Part shown: piece by piece, positions 46,123 through 58,295 of the stretch
Layout: each line of letters begins with the position of its first letter
Position numbering within the stretch: position 1 is the stretch's first letter
Source: Saxidomus purpurata
Lineage: Eukaryota > Mollusca > Bivalvia > Venerida > Veneridae
Length of the DNA stretch: 64,000 nucleotides
Reading direction: 5' to 3'
NCBI GenBank assembly: GCA_022818135.1
Contig: JAFMSR010000008.1
Location: 34,706,712-34,770,711, forward strand
Notes under the pieces: generated by a model
What the model saw: only the letters and a program-made list of their open reading frames with translations
Database searches by the model: none
Told to the model about the DNA's origin: nothing
Made by a program: the position numbers and the translations under genes

Positions 46123-46722
46123 TATGTGGGTATATTAATACATTTCAGTTAACATTATATTCATTTCTTTTTGTCAATCAGAGAAATTTAGTGTCAGAAA
46201 TTTTGTACGTTTTTCAAAGCATCTATGGAGTTTCAGGCTTCATTCTTCACCATAACTAATCTGACTATACTGAAGAAAAATATCAAGGGTTTACTGCAAA
46301 ACTGTTGTAAGTCCTTCTTTATTTCATATAAGTTACTGAAGTTTTGATGTCAACCCTTGATATACATCCCTTTTCACCTGTTCTTTGGCATTAAAGCACA
46401 GGATTATGGTGGTAAACTCAGCGTATGTCAGAAATGACTAAATTTAGTCTCTTAACACTTGCTAGGTTACCGAAAGTATCAATCACACAGGTCATGTCAC
46501 TTGTTCTAACAAAAATGGACTCACAACTGCTGTAAATTATACATGTGACTCTATTAGTGCTGACAAAAGCATATTCAGACAATTGTTCAAGTATTGAAAC
46601 TTCAAAAACTTTCCCCCCCAAGGACAGAATTTATTTCACTTCTTTAACTTCATTTTGCCACCACAATTATTTTGTACAAAACTGTCTTGTTCGTATTACA
46701 TTATATTTAAGTGTAATTACAT
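46123..46722. other. No gene called
   Basis: A minus-strand open frame (46418-46621) has protein-like composition but lacks a convincing acceptor and ends in TGA within unique DNA. Left uncalled. Confidence 0.35.
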
Positions 46723-47557
46723 ACAAGAGCTCTCTGTAAGACAACACGCTCGACTATTCTCAGTGTTTGCCAACAAAACTAGCATTGAAACAAAAGTCTG
46801 TTGAGTTTATAAACAAGAAAACTGTAATGATGAAAAATAGAAGTTCAAAAAGGGTCACAATTACCAGTAAATTTAGTCAGGAGTTATCTAAATCAATTGT
46901 TTGACTACACCTGAACACTATTGCTTTAGGTGTCTACCGCTCATCCCGGAGGTTGCGGGTTCGAGCCCCACCAAGGTCACGACCGTACCTCCTCATATGA
47001 CACCAGAACTGGTTTTTCCAGGAAGCGGACTCAAGAGTGACTCGATAAGCTCAAAACTTTCTTCACAATCAAGCTAAAATAAATTAGTATAAACTAAACT
47101 ATTGCTTTTAAAGTTTCAAATAATTCCCACAAGTGATTTCTGAAGTATGTGCATGACTGTACCTTTGCATGCAACAATTTTGTAGTGAATTCAGTCAAGA
47201 GTTATCTAACCTGATTGTTTGATACCCCTGAAAACTGTATTGAAGTTTTGAATCAATCACATATTAACTAGTTTACTAAAATGTGTGCATGATAGTACCT
47301 TGCATGCAAAACTTTAACCAAATATTCTAAGTCAAACCAGGGCCATACCGGTAATGTGAATTAAATTCATACAATAATCTTACTTGAATGTCAGACACCC
47401 CTGAAGACTTTAATGAAACTTCAAATCATTCCTGTTAGTGGTTACTGAGATATATCCATGATAGTACCTTGAATGCAAATCTTTAACCAAAGCTGCAAGG
47501 CCTATGTAAAACTGAATGTAATAGCTCTCCCTATTCTTGGAATATTAAAGCTAAAAA
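46723..47557 (+). mobile_element. CTCGACTATT-family element, copy with SINE insertion
   Basis: The 5' end is ATACAAGAGCTCTCTGTAAG with GCTCGACTATTC, followed by diverged ~166-bp units. The 3' end is CTTGGAATATTAAAGCTAAAAA. A SINE with target-site duplication sits inside at 46928-47097. Confidence 0.8.
46928..47097 (+). mobile_element. tRNA-derived SINE with 11-bp target-site duplication
   Basis: ACTATTGCTTT occurs at 46917-46927 and again at 47098-47108. The element has a B-box (TTGCGGGTTCGAGCCCC), the same body as 11736-11919 and the tail AAATTAGTATAAACTA. The A-box part is missing, so it is slightly 5'-truncated. The duplication shows insertion by retroposition into the pre-existing CTCGACTATT element. 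Confidence 0.93.
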
Positions 47558-47880
47558 TAGTCTATAATTTTTTTCACTTCACAATCCTGCTTAAGTCACA
47601 GAAACCTGTCATATACCTCTTGTTTAGGAAATCTCTCCCCATATTCTCTGTAATTATAGAAAGTACTGACAAGTGGCTCTCCTGCAATGGACACATAAAT
47701 CAAAACTAGCCTGGCTTCCCCTTCAAAACTTCAATTTATCAGCAAAACGCTAAGACAGAAACAGGAGGTTTCTTGTCTTCAATTTCTATAATTATACAAG
47801 CAAAAACTCACAACATGAATTAGTCTGTCACTTACAGCTTTATAGCTTTATGACAGAAGACAAATATCAAATCACTTTAA

Positions 47881-48350
47881 AACAAGAGGGCCAAGTGGCC
47901 CTTTATCGCTCACCTGGCTACCATTGACTATAATACGAGGTCATCAATAGCAGAAAGGGTCAATTTTTGTAAAAACAAGTGACCACTGTGCAGGGTTAAT
48001 TTTGAATCGGGGATCATAATTTGAACAATTTTGGCAGAGGTCCACTAGGTTATGCCACATGACAAATATTTAAGCTCTAGGCCTTCCTGTTTTTGAGAAG
48101 AAGATTTTTTAAATTTTCCTATTTGTTGCCATGACAACCAGAGTTCTACATGGAATGGAATTATTTGAACAACTATGAAAGGGCTTCATGCAAGAAATAT
48201 CCCTGCCAAGTTCTATCATCATTGGCCTAGTGGTTTCAGAGGAGATGTTGTTTGAAGGAAAATGTTAATGGTTGTACGATGTACAATGGATGCTTGACAG
48301 AATGCAATCCTACCAGCTCACTTTGGCATTTGTGCCAGGTGAGCTAAAAA
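47881..48350 (+). mobile_element. GGCC-hairpin dispersed element, copy 3
   Basis: AACAAGAGGGCCAAGTGGCC with GCTCACCTGGC at the left and GCCAGGTGAGCTAAAAA at the right; the 11-base subterminal inverted repeat is perfect. Core text matches 31887-32528. Confidence 0.85.
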
Positions 48351-48706
48351 ACTGTGATGAATGTCTTTCTTTAAGTTAAGATGGTCACTTTGAATGGTAA
48401 TATCACTTTAAGAAAGATATTTAGCACTGAGCTATACTTTTACATACTTTGCCTATATGGCATATCATGTTGTGTCAAAATGAAAATGTTAAGAAATCAG
48501 GAGGAATATGGTTATGGACATGAATGGACTGCACACAAAATTGTATACGTATGTCATCAAGTACATTTTGGTTTGAAAGTTACCACATACAAAAAACATT
48601 AACAATGGGCCTAAAAGGGTCAGTATCTCTCTACTGGTCTGACTGGACTGTTCTGAGTAAGTTTTGTGAAAATATTTTGCAATGCTATCAAGGAAAAGCT
48701 AGGAAA

Positions 48707-48719
48707 GGTCACTGTGACC
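48707..48719. promoter_or_regulatory. Perfect ERE-like palindrome (15-bp extended)
   Basis: AGGTCACTGTGACCT at 48706-48720, then TGATCTTGAC. Same extended palindrome as at 28456-28470. Confidence 0.5.
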
Positions 48720-48841
48720 TTGATCTTGACATACTGACCCCAAAAATCACCTACTCAGTAAGTCCAATTATCCTATGAAGTTTGAAGACTGTGAATCACA
48801 TAGATCTCACAATATTGAGTGGAAAAGATTTTCAAAGTTTG

Positions 48842-48854
48842 GGTCACTGTGACC
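48842..48854. promoter_or_regulatory. ERE-like palindrome GGTCACTGTGACC
   Basis: Exact palindrome followed by TTGACCTTCGACCC; next unit of the same element. Confidence 0.5.
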
Positions 48855-49208
48855 TTGACCTTCGACCCACTGACCCCAAAAACAAAAGGGATCATCTAGG
48901 TGTTCCAGAGAACCTTCAGAGCAAGCTAGTTAAAAGTTGAATGAAAATTGTTACCTGTAGTGTTGTCAAAGAAAATCTAACAGTTGTCACTGTGACCTTG
49001 ACCTTTGACCCCAAAACAATAGGGATCATCTACATGTTGTAAGGAACCTTCTGAGGAAGTTTGATGAAAGTTGAATGAAAATTGTGACCTGTGGAGTGTA
49101 ATCAAGAAAACTTAATCCGAGATCACTGTGATCTTGACCTTTCACCTCCTGACCCCAAAAACAATAGGGATCATCTACAAGTTGCAGGGATCCTTATCAA
49201 CAAGTTTT

Positions 49209-50089
49209 ATGAAACTTTGTCCAGTCCAGCTAATAACAAGTGGATAGAGACTTCAATAATTTTGAGCAAAATCCATGCATATTGGGTCTGTTTTGCACTT
49301 TTTACCGCTGAATCCTCTACATTCAACTTGCATTACTTTCACACGCATCGATGTCTGAAACAGCCAACTAGCTACGGTCATGCAGGAAAGAAGTGATCAT
49401 TCTGTAAGAGTATTTGTTTCAGAAGTTGCGGTTTACCATGTAAAATACAAAATTTGTTATACTGACTTGGGTTTTGTTAAATTACTAAATCAGCCATTTT
49501 TTATCAGAGCCTTGTCATTAGCCCGAGTAATATCGTTAAAGTGGAGCCAGTGCATTTTGTCAATACAGTGTGGTTATATCCTTTAATGCAGGAGTAAGTT
49601 ACATCCAAATTTTGGACTAATGTGATTATTTTTTTACTTTAACCTCCAAATGTGCTCTTGACTTTTTAAAGTCCTCCAATGCAATAAGAAGTTACAGTCC
49701 GAACAAGATTTCTGGTCAGACTTAAGGCAATCAGGGATGTCTGGACTTGTGTATATATATATATGATCAAACCACAATTTTGATGTTACTATGTTGAGCT
49801 CAGATAAAACTGGTTTAAATATAGGAATTCTTCCAAAGTTTGATACCAGCAAAATGTACTAATCTAAAACTAAACAGTTTTATTTCTACATCTTTTCTGA
49901 CTATCCTTGTTTGACAATCTCCTGAGTTTGTTATGTTTATTTTCATTTCGTTTTGTTCATAAGAACTAACTCAGTATAAGTTATTTATTACAAGTTTTCT
50001 AAATATACTTAACAACTTTAAAAATGCCACCTTTTTAACAAGTTGTAGATTTTGAGCAGTCCGTAAAATCAGAAACGGACTTTGTTCCT
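49209..50089. other. No gene seen
   Basis: Unique AT-rich DNA with a short TA run near 49750. Open frames at 49380-49586 and 49634-49852 have no splice context. Confidence 0.35.
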
Positions 50090-50093
50090 TTAA

Positions 50094-50451
50094 AGCTGCT
50101 CGCTCTCAGATTTTGGTAAAAAAAATAAAGTTCTTCACACTGGATGTAAATTCTGTATTTTAGAATATATAGTCATATAAAACGGCTCCAGTATAATTTC
50201 CTGTCACGTATATCTTTAAATTTCACATAATATGCTACCAAAATCAAAAGCGTTGCAAACGGTTTTGAAATTCCAATATAAACATATAGTGTTGCGGTGC
50301 CGTGTAACCGACATTTTCAATAGAATTCTACAAATTCCTACCTAGATTTTTGCTTATATTTTGATTCTAGCCTTTAATTTTATATTTATGTATAAGTATG
50401 TCAATTTTCAAAAAAAATATTTTTTTCAACGGTAACTGAGAGCGAGCAGCT
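50094..50451. mobile_element. TTAA-flanked MITE, copy 2 (piggyBac-like)
   Basis: AGCTGCTCGCTCTCAG / CTGAGAGCGAGCAGCT with TTAA at 50090-50093 and 50452-50455. The interior aligns along its length with copy 1 at 17746-18113. Confidence 0.93.
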
Positions 50452-50455
50452 TTAA

Positions 50456-51740
50456 GCACCCTTAACTAACAAAAATAAACCTGACAAAACCCTTAAAAAT
50501 GTTCAAACATATTAAAAAGATATCTTCAAATCTGGCATTTTTGAATTGTTCCCTAAACCGCAGAAATTTTTTTATTTTGCCTTATCAGGTCACTGAATTG
50601 AATACTTGTATGCATTTATACAAAATAATTATACTTTGAATTCACTTCTTGCATTTTTGTTAGTTTTCTTTTGGAGACAGCAGTTTTCAATTCAATGAAA
50701 TACACTTTTATATAAAAATCAATATGTATCATTTTTGGCTTCCTTAAAATATTTCAACAACAGTTAGAGCTATGTCTAGAATTGCAAGTTGTTTTTTTTT
50801 AGAGTTTTATTGTTGGTACTAGATAATCCATATGACAAACGCCCCCACAAGAGGTTAAGTATTTTAGGTTTCATGGGATAAACTAATTGAGTAGATACAG
50901 AACATTCACCATTCCAGAGACACTCCCTGGTTCTTTAAGATGTCCAGTGTACAACACATGCCAAGTTTCAGAAATCTAGCTTAGAAAGTATGAATTAAAA
51001 TATTAAATTTTCTAGCCAAGTGGTGGTTGATTCTTAGATGTACTGGTGTCCCTTATTTACTTCACCCTAACAAATGTAACACCAATCCTACGCATGATGC
51101 CATTATAATATATTAAGCATACTCTATTCCAGTTTGTTGTGTTTCAGCTTGTGTTATGAGTTGCCAAGTCTGCTCTTTATTTGTGTTTGTTTTAGTCTAC
51201 AAATGCCTTTTTCATCTAATGTTAAAACTTTATATTTTCAACAATTACAGATGATTTACATAATTTTGCATTTCTTCTTACAGGCAAAATATTCAACTAC
51301 AGCAAACATAAACAATTTGATCATGACATGCTTAACTACTGAACAAAAACATTCAATTAAGGTTAGCGCTTACCAGCACGATGTGATCCTTATCATTATT
51401 TCCTTAGTTAATGTCAACACAGTTTTCTAAATTATCTTATACAGATATACAATCAATATTAGCTAAAAAAAAACATCTGAAAAAAGTCTCCTGCCAAGTT
51501 ATAGAGAATAAGTGCCATGCCGGTATTTCTATCATAATATAGATTAACATTGTGTGAAGTCAAACAAGTGCTACTTTCATCAATATGTTATCTATTTTCA
51601 TGCTTTGACTGCCTTAAATTAAAAGACTGGTTGAAAAATACTGTTCTGTAGAAATAAAATCCCTCCAGCACCAAGTTCTGAAGAAATTGCCCATAGGTCA
51701 TATAAGACAGCTACTTTTGGAGTCTACATATGAGACTTCA
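50456..51740. other. No gene seen
   Basis: Unique AT-rich sequence. A plus-strand open frame at 51134-51430 is hydrophobic at first but has no start or splice support. Confidence 0.35.
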
Positions 51741-51815
51741 TGTTGCCTGAGCTGGGATTAAACCAAGGTCCTCCGGGTTACTAGGCAAACCCCTAGACCA
51801 ATTAAGCATTTTTTC
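51741..51815 (-). mobile_element. tRNA-derived SINE fragment
   Basis: On the minus strand TAATTGGTCTAGGGGTTTG (A-box-like) and CTTGGTTTAATCCCAGC (B-box-like) occur at tRNA spacing. Related to 1793-1867. Confidence 0.6.
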
Positions 51816-52249
51816 TTAATTGCCTTGCTTAGGTATTGATGGTTTAAAAAATTTAAGACATGAAATTGTACATGTTTTTGGAATTATGAATTTTTCTGAT
51901 TTGTTCTATTATTACTACGAAAAACTGGAGCACAACAGATATTGAAATTTGTCAGTTTTCCGTTCTAAAGAACACAAATGCATTAAACAATATTCCCAAG
52001 TGTACTAAAAATAACTAGTCTTTAAATATCTGGGTAAAATCCAATAGCAGAATATTTTTTTACTCAAATTTGCACTCTCATGTAAAGTGGAGGGAAAAGC
52101 TTTGAACGTATGTTTATTTGTGAATCTTGCTAGAACACAATCATGTCTTGGCACTCAAATACTCAAATATTTTCTAGAACAACAAATATTGTACTATTTA
52201 CAAATGGCACATTCAGTTGTTTGAGGAACACATTTTACTGTTTTGCGTT

Positions 52250-55200
52250 AATCTATAAACTACCACTTTACAATAGTCTGTAAACTACCAAGTTTTACAA
52301 TAGTCTGTAAACTACCAAACTTCACAATAGTCTGTAAACTACCAAGCTTTACAATAGTCTGTAAACTACCAAACTTCACAATAGTCTGTAAACTACCAAG
52401 CTTTACAATAGTCTGTAAACTACCAAACTTCACAATAGTCTGTAAACTACCAAGCTTCACAATAGTCTGTAAACTACCAAACTTCACAATAGTCTGTAAA
52501 CTACCAAGCTTTACAATAGTCTGTAAACTACCAAGCTTTACAATAGTCTGTAAACTACCAAGCTTTACAATAGTCTGTAAACTACCAAGCTTTACAATAG
52601 TCTGTAAACTACCAAGCTTTACACTAGTCTGTAAACTACCAAGCTTTACAATAGTCTGTAAACTACCAAGCTTTACAATAGTCTGTAAACTATCAAACTT
52701 GACACTAGTCTGTAAACTACCAAGCTTTACAATAGTCTGTAAACTGCCAAACTTCACAATAGTCTGTAAACTACCAAGCTTTACAATAGTCTGTAAACTA
52801 CCAAACTTGACACTAGTCTGTAAACTACCAAGCTTTACAATAGTCTGTAAACTGCCAAACTTCACAATAGTCTGTAAACTACCAAGCTTTACAATAGTCT
52901 GTAAACTACCAAGCTTTACAATATTCTGTAAACTACCAAACTTCACAATAGTCTGTAAACTACCAAGCTTTACAATAGTCTGTAAACTACCAAGCTTTAC
53001 AATAATCTGTAAACTACCAAACTTCACAATAGTCTGTAAACTACCAACCTTTACAATAGTCTGTAAACTACCAAGCTTTACAATAGTCTGTAAACTAACA
53101 AGCCCTAAAACAGTCTGTTAACTACCAAACTTTACAATAGTCTGTAAACTACCAAGCTTTACAATAGTCTGTAAACTACCAAGCTTTACAATAGTCTGTA
53201 AACTACCAAGCTTTACACTAGTCTGTAAACTACCAAGCTTTACAATAGTCTGTAAACTACCAAGCTTTACACTAGTCTGTAAACTACCAAGCTTTACAAT
53301 AGTCTGTAAACTACCAAGCTTTACAATAGTCTGTAAACTACCAAGCTTTACAATAGTCTGTAAACTACCAAGCTTTACAATAGTCTGTAAACTACCAAGC
53401 TTTACACTAGTCTGTAAACTACCAAGCTTTACAATAGTCTGTAAACTACCAAGCTTTACAATAGTCTGTAAACTACCAAACTTCACAATAGTCTGTAAAC
53501 TACCAAGCTTTACAATAGTCTGTAAACTACCAAGCGTTACAATAATCTGTTAACTACCAAGCTTTACAATAGTCTGTAAACTACCAAGCACTAAAACAGT
53601 CTGTTAACTACCAAGCTTTACAATAGTCTGTAAACTACCAAGCTTTACAACAGTCTGTAAACTACCAAGCTTTACAATAGTTGTTAACTACCAAGCACTA
53701 AAACAGTCTGTTAACTACCAAGCTTTACAACAGTCTGTAAACTACCAAGCACTAAACAGTCTGTTAACTACCAAGCTTTACAATAATCTGTAAACTACCA
53801 AGCACTAAAACAGTCTGTTAACTACCAAGCTTTACAACAGTCTGTAAACTACCAAGCACTAAAACAGTCTGTTAACTACCAAGCTTTACAATAGTCTGTT
53901 AACTACCAAGCTTTACAACAGTCTGTAAACTACCAAGCTTTACAATAATCTGTAAACTACCAAGCACTAAAACAGTCTGTTAACTACCAAGCTTTACAAC
54001 AGTCTGTAAACTACCAAGCACTAAAACAGTCTGTTAACTACCAAGCTTTACAATAGTCTGTAAACTACCAAGCTTTACAACAGTCTGTAAACTACCAAGC
54101 TTTACAATAGTCTGTTAGCTACCAAGCTTTACAATAGTCTGTTAGCTACCAAGCACTTAAACAGTCTGTTGACTACCAAGCTTTACAATAGTCTGTAAAC
54201 TTCCAGGCTTTACAATAGTCTGTAAACTACCAAGCTTTACAATAGTCTGTAAACTACCAAGCCCTAAAACAGTCTGTTAACTGCCAAATTTTACAATAAT
54301 TTGTAAACTACCAAGCTTTACAATAGTCTGTAAACTAACAAGCCCTAAAACAGTCTGTTAACTACCAAGCTTTACAATAATCTGTAAACTACCAAACTTC
54401 ACAATAGTCTGTAAACTACCAAGCTTTACAATAGTCTGTAAACTAACAAGCCCTAAAACAGTCTGTTAACTACCAAATTTTACAATAATTTGTAAACTAC
54501 CAAGCTTTACAATAGTCTGTAAACTAACAAGCCCTAAAACAGTCTGTTAACTACCAAGCTTTACAATAATCTGTAAACTACCAAACTTCACAATAGTCTG
54601 TAAACTACCAAGCTTTACAATAGTCTGTAAACTAACAAGCCCTAAAACAGTCTGTTAACTACCAAGCTTTACAATAATCTGTAAACTACCAAACTTCACA
54701 ATAGTCTGTAAACTACCAAGCTTTACAATAGTCTGTAAACTAACAAGCCCTAAAACAGTCTGTTAACTACCAAATTTTACAACAGTCTGTAAACTACCAA
54801 GCTTTACAATAGTCTGTAAACTACCAAGCTTTACACTAGTCTGTAAACTACCAAGCTTTACAATAGTCTGTAAACTACCAAGCTTTACAATAGTCTGTAA
54901 ACTACCAAGCTTTACAATAGTCTGTAAACTACCAAGCTTTACAATAGTCTGTAAACTACCAAGCTTTACACTAGTCTGTAAACTACCAAGCTTTACAATA
55001 GTCTGTAAACTACCAAGCTTTACAATAGTCTGTAAACTACCAAACTTCACAATAGTCTGTAAACTACCAAGCTTTACAATAGTCTGTAAACTACCAAGCG
55101 TTACAATAATCTGTTAACTACCAAGCTTTACAACAGTCTGTAAACTACCAAGCACTAAAACAGTCTGTTAACTACCAAGCTTTACAATAATCTGTAAACT

Positions 55201-56960
55201 ACCAAGCACTAAAACAGTCTGTTAACTACCAAGCTTTACAACAGTCTGTAAACTACCAAGCACTAAAACAGTCTGTTAACTACCAAGCTTTACAATAGTC
55301 TGTAAACTACCAAGCTTTACAATAGTCTGTTAGCTACCAAGCTTTACAATAGTCTGTTAACTACCAAGCTTTACAACAGTCTGTTACCTACCAAGCTTTA
55401 AAATAGTCTGTTAGCTACCAAGCTTTACAATAGTCTGTAAACTACCAAGCTTTACAATAGTCTGTTAGCTACCAAGCACTAAAACAGTCTGTTAACTACC
55501 AAGCTTTACAACAGTCTGTTAACTACCAAGCTTTAAAATAGTCTGTTAGCTACCAAGCACTAAAACAGTCTGTTGACTACCAAGCTTTACAATAGTCTGT
55601 AAACTACCAAGCTTTACAACAGTCTGTAAACTACCAAGCTTTACAATAGTCTGTAAACTAACAAGCCCTAAAACAGTCTGTTAACTACCAAACTTTACAA
55701 TAGTCTGTAAACTACCAAGCTTTACAATAGTCTGTAAACTACCAAGCTTTACAATAGTCTGTAAACTACCAAACTTTACAATAGTCTGTAAACTTCCAGG
55801 CTTTACAATAGTCTGTAAACTACCAAGCTTTACAATAGTCTGTAAACTACCAAGCCCTAAAACAGTCTGTTAACTGCCAAATTTTACAATAATTTGTAAA
55901 CTACCAAGCTTTACAATAGTCTGTAAACTAACAAGCCCTAAAACAGTCTGTTAACTACCAAACTTTACAGTAGTCTGTAAACTACCAAGCTTTACAATAG
56001 TCTGTAAACTACCAAGCTTTACACTAGTCTGTAAACTACCAAGCTTTACAATAGTCTGTAAACTACCAAGCCCTAAAACAGTCTGTTAACTGCCAAATTT
56101 TACAATAATTTGTAAACTACCAAGCTTTACAATAGTCTGTAAACTATCAAGCCCTAAAACAGTCTGTTTACTACCAAATTTTACAATAGTCTGTAAACTA
56201 CCAAGCTTTACAGCAGTCTGTAAACTACCAAACTTTACACTAGTCTGTAAAGTACCAAGCTTTACAATAGTCTGTAAACTACCAAGCTTTACAATAGTCT
56301 GTAAACTACCAAGCTTTACACTAGTCTGTAAACTACCAAGCTTTACAATAGTCTGTAAACTATCAAGCCCTAAAACAGTCTGTTTACTACCAAATTTTAC
56401 AATAGTCTGTAAACTACTAAGCTTTACAACAGTCTGTAAACTACCAAACTTTACACTAGTCTGTAAAGTACCAAGCTTTACAATAGTCTGTAAACTACCA
56501 AGCTTTACAATAGTCTGTAAACTACCAAGTTTCTGTAAACTACCAAGCTTTACAATAGTCTGTAAACTACCAAACTTTACAATAGTCTGTAAACTACCAA
56601 GCTTTACAATAGTCTGTAAACTACCAAACTTTACAATAGTCTGTAAACTACCAAACTTTACAATAGTCTGTAAACATGGTCTGTATATTACAATTTTTAC
56701 ACTAGTAGGTAAAGCTGGTTTGTACACTACTAAGCTCTACAATGGTCTGTAAACTATAAAGTTTTACAATAGTAGTTTACAAGTTTACAGTGGTATGTCA
56801 ACTACCAAACGTTACAATGGCCTATAATCTACAAAACTTTACAATGGTCTGTTTTTACACTGTCCTGATTACCACAGTCTGTAAACTACCAAGCTTTAAA
56901 ATAGCCTGAAAACTATGAAGTTTCACAGTAGTAGTTTTCAATGGTCTGTATAATAGACCT
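52250..56960. repeat. 27-bp satellite, about 165 copies
   Basis: Unit TGTAAACTACCAAGCTTTACAATAGTC, with main variants CCAAACTTCACAATAG, CCAAGCACTAAAACAG (with GTTAACTA) and ACAAGCCCTAAAACAG. Units are most uniform at 52250-53100 and become mixed and decayed after 56680. Variants are arranged in local higher-order units of 108 bp (four monomers), for example around 54340-54750. The variant order around 53120-53540 recurs about 1.56 kb later (54770-55120). The unit is nine codons, so the minus strand stays open as VKLGSLQTI repeats; not called as protein. Confidence 0.98.
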
Positions 56961-57500
56961 GACCTTGACCATTGACCAAGAAACCTTAATATATATAGGG
57001 GCAACTACTTGTTAAATGAAATGTGTGCACATTTAGGGAAACATAAAAATAATTTTTTAATTGTCCATGGGGAATTAGATATTACAAAAAAGTCAAGGAT
57101 ATAAAAACTTATGTAAACTACCTTATAATTCATGAACGACAGATGCGTACTGAAGGAGGCGGGCGGTGATTAGCCATGCCGAAAAAGGCGATGGGCCAGG
57201 AAATCAGCAATGATTCGCAGGGTGTATCGGCAGTGATTGGCCTAGGAAAAGGCGAAAATCGGCGGCCACCTATGAAGGGGGAAGGGGTAAGAAACTGTGA
57301 TGGAAATCAGTGGTTTTGATTTTGTTTGAAGCAAATGGTGGGTAACACAAGATGTTCGCCGGACATTCGTTGGTCCTAAAAGTCCAAGTTAGTGGCTCAG
57401 GTGAGCTAAAATCCAAGCGTCTCTTCAACTTCAGATGATAATACACAGAAGACTATGCAAAACATTTCCCTAGAGGCACTCGGCACAACAATAACTAAGA
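56961..57500. other. GC-richer island of short imperfect repeats, no gene
   Basis: 57140-57290 is GC-rich and repeats GGCGATGG / GCAGTGATT(G/A)GCC(T/A) motifs. CTCAGGTGAGCTAAAA at about 57398-57413 is the 3' terminus of an otherwise unrecognised element. Confidence 0.5.
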
Positions 57501-58146
57501 ATACAAGAGGGCCAAGTCACTCACATGAACAAGTTGTATTTTATTTAAATGTCACCACAACATAGTACTCTTAAAGTATTGTGAAGTTCTGCAGTGAAGC
57601 CATTAAAAGTGCCTCTGTGTGCACTGGACCAGAAGCATTTTGGGTTTTTTGAAAGGGAACAATGCAAATATGCTACTGATCATGTTTGGTGACATTCCTT
57701 CTATTGAGAAAAAGCTATTTAAAGGTTTCATTATTTCTAATAACCGTGGCCCCTGTGCCTTGAACCGGAACTATTTCCTGTTTTTTCAAAGGGGAAAATG
57801 CAGGGATGCTACAGATCATGTATTTCCATTATTTGTTGAGAAGCTGTTTAAAGGATTTTCTATTTATAGTAACAACAGCCCCCGTGTGCCTTGAACCGGA
57901 ACTATTTTCTGTTTTTGGAAAGGGGACAATGCAATGCTACAACATAGCAACTTGGTCCTGGCCCCTGTGAGCACTGGACTGGAACCATTTCCTATTTTTT
58001 TGAAGGATGCTACAGAGCAAGTTTGGTAAAAATCAGATATGTATTTTCTGAGAAGAGCTTTGAGTGAAAATGTTGATAAAGGACGATGGATCACCCACCA
58101 GCACTAATAGCTCATTCAGAGCTTTCAGCTCAGACGGGCTAATAAT
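57501..58146 (+). mobile_element. Dispersed element with GAACCGGAAC units
   Basis: It starts ATACAAGAGGGCCAAGTCAC and ends TTTCAGCTCAGACGGGCTAA. Three to four ~100-bp units share CCTGTG(C/A)GCCTTGAACCGGAACTATTT and TTTTGAAAGGGGA. It lies in the intron just downstream (minus sense) of the exon at 58176. Confidence 0.7.
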
Positions 58147-58175
58147 ACAACAACTTAAATTCTGTGACAGCTCAC

Positions 58176-58295
58176 CATAGATAAGTTTAGCCAGTGTAAC
58201 AAGATCGTCCAGCATAAACTGCTTCCCTCTGTTATCTCGATTACTTGTCTCTGGAAACATTGACTTGGATTTTAATTTTCTCTTCTGTGTAGTAT
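58176..58295 (-). CDS. Internal coding exon of the minus-strand gene
   Basis: Acceptor CACATTGTTTACAG and donor ATCTATG|GTGAGC enclose 120 bases, 40 codons, phase 1 at both ends. The residues begin with a basic run (TTQKRKLKSKSMF), then ETSNRDNRGKQF, then a hydrophobic helix-like end, MLDDLVTLAKLIY. The KRKLKSK stretch could be a nuclear localisation signal. The frame also stays open past the donor for about 40 codons, so the donor could be skipped, but GTGAGC is strong and its use gives a clean join to 31642-31734. Protein family not recognised. Confidence 0.68.

Larger units (their letters stand above)
48605..49208 (+). mobile_element. Dispersed element with ERE-like palindromes, copy 3
   Basis: It starts near GGGCCTAAAAGGGTCAGTATC and has four ~140-bp units with GTCACTGTGACCTTGACC, ATCATCTA and TATGAAGTTTGA. 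The 3' end fades into unique sequence near 49208. Confidence 0.75.

Noticed and set aside
46418..46621. 67-codon minus-strand frame with protein-like composition
   Set aside because: No acceptor with a pyrimidine tract is placed to enter the frame; stops lie just upstream.
52260..53027. 255-codon minus-strand frame of KLGSLQTIV repeats
   Set aside because: Nine-codon satellite unit; both strands open; variant changes show no codon-position bias that I can see.
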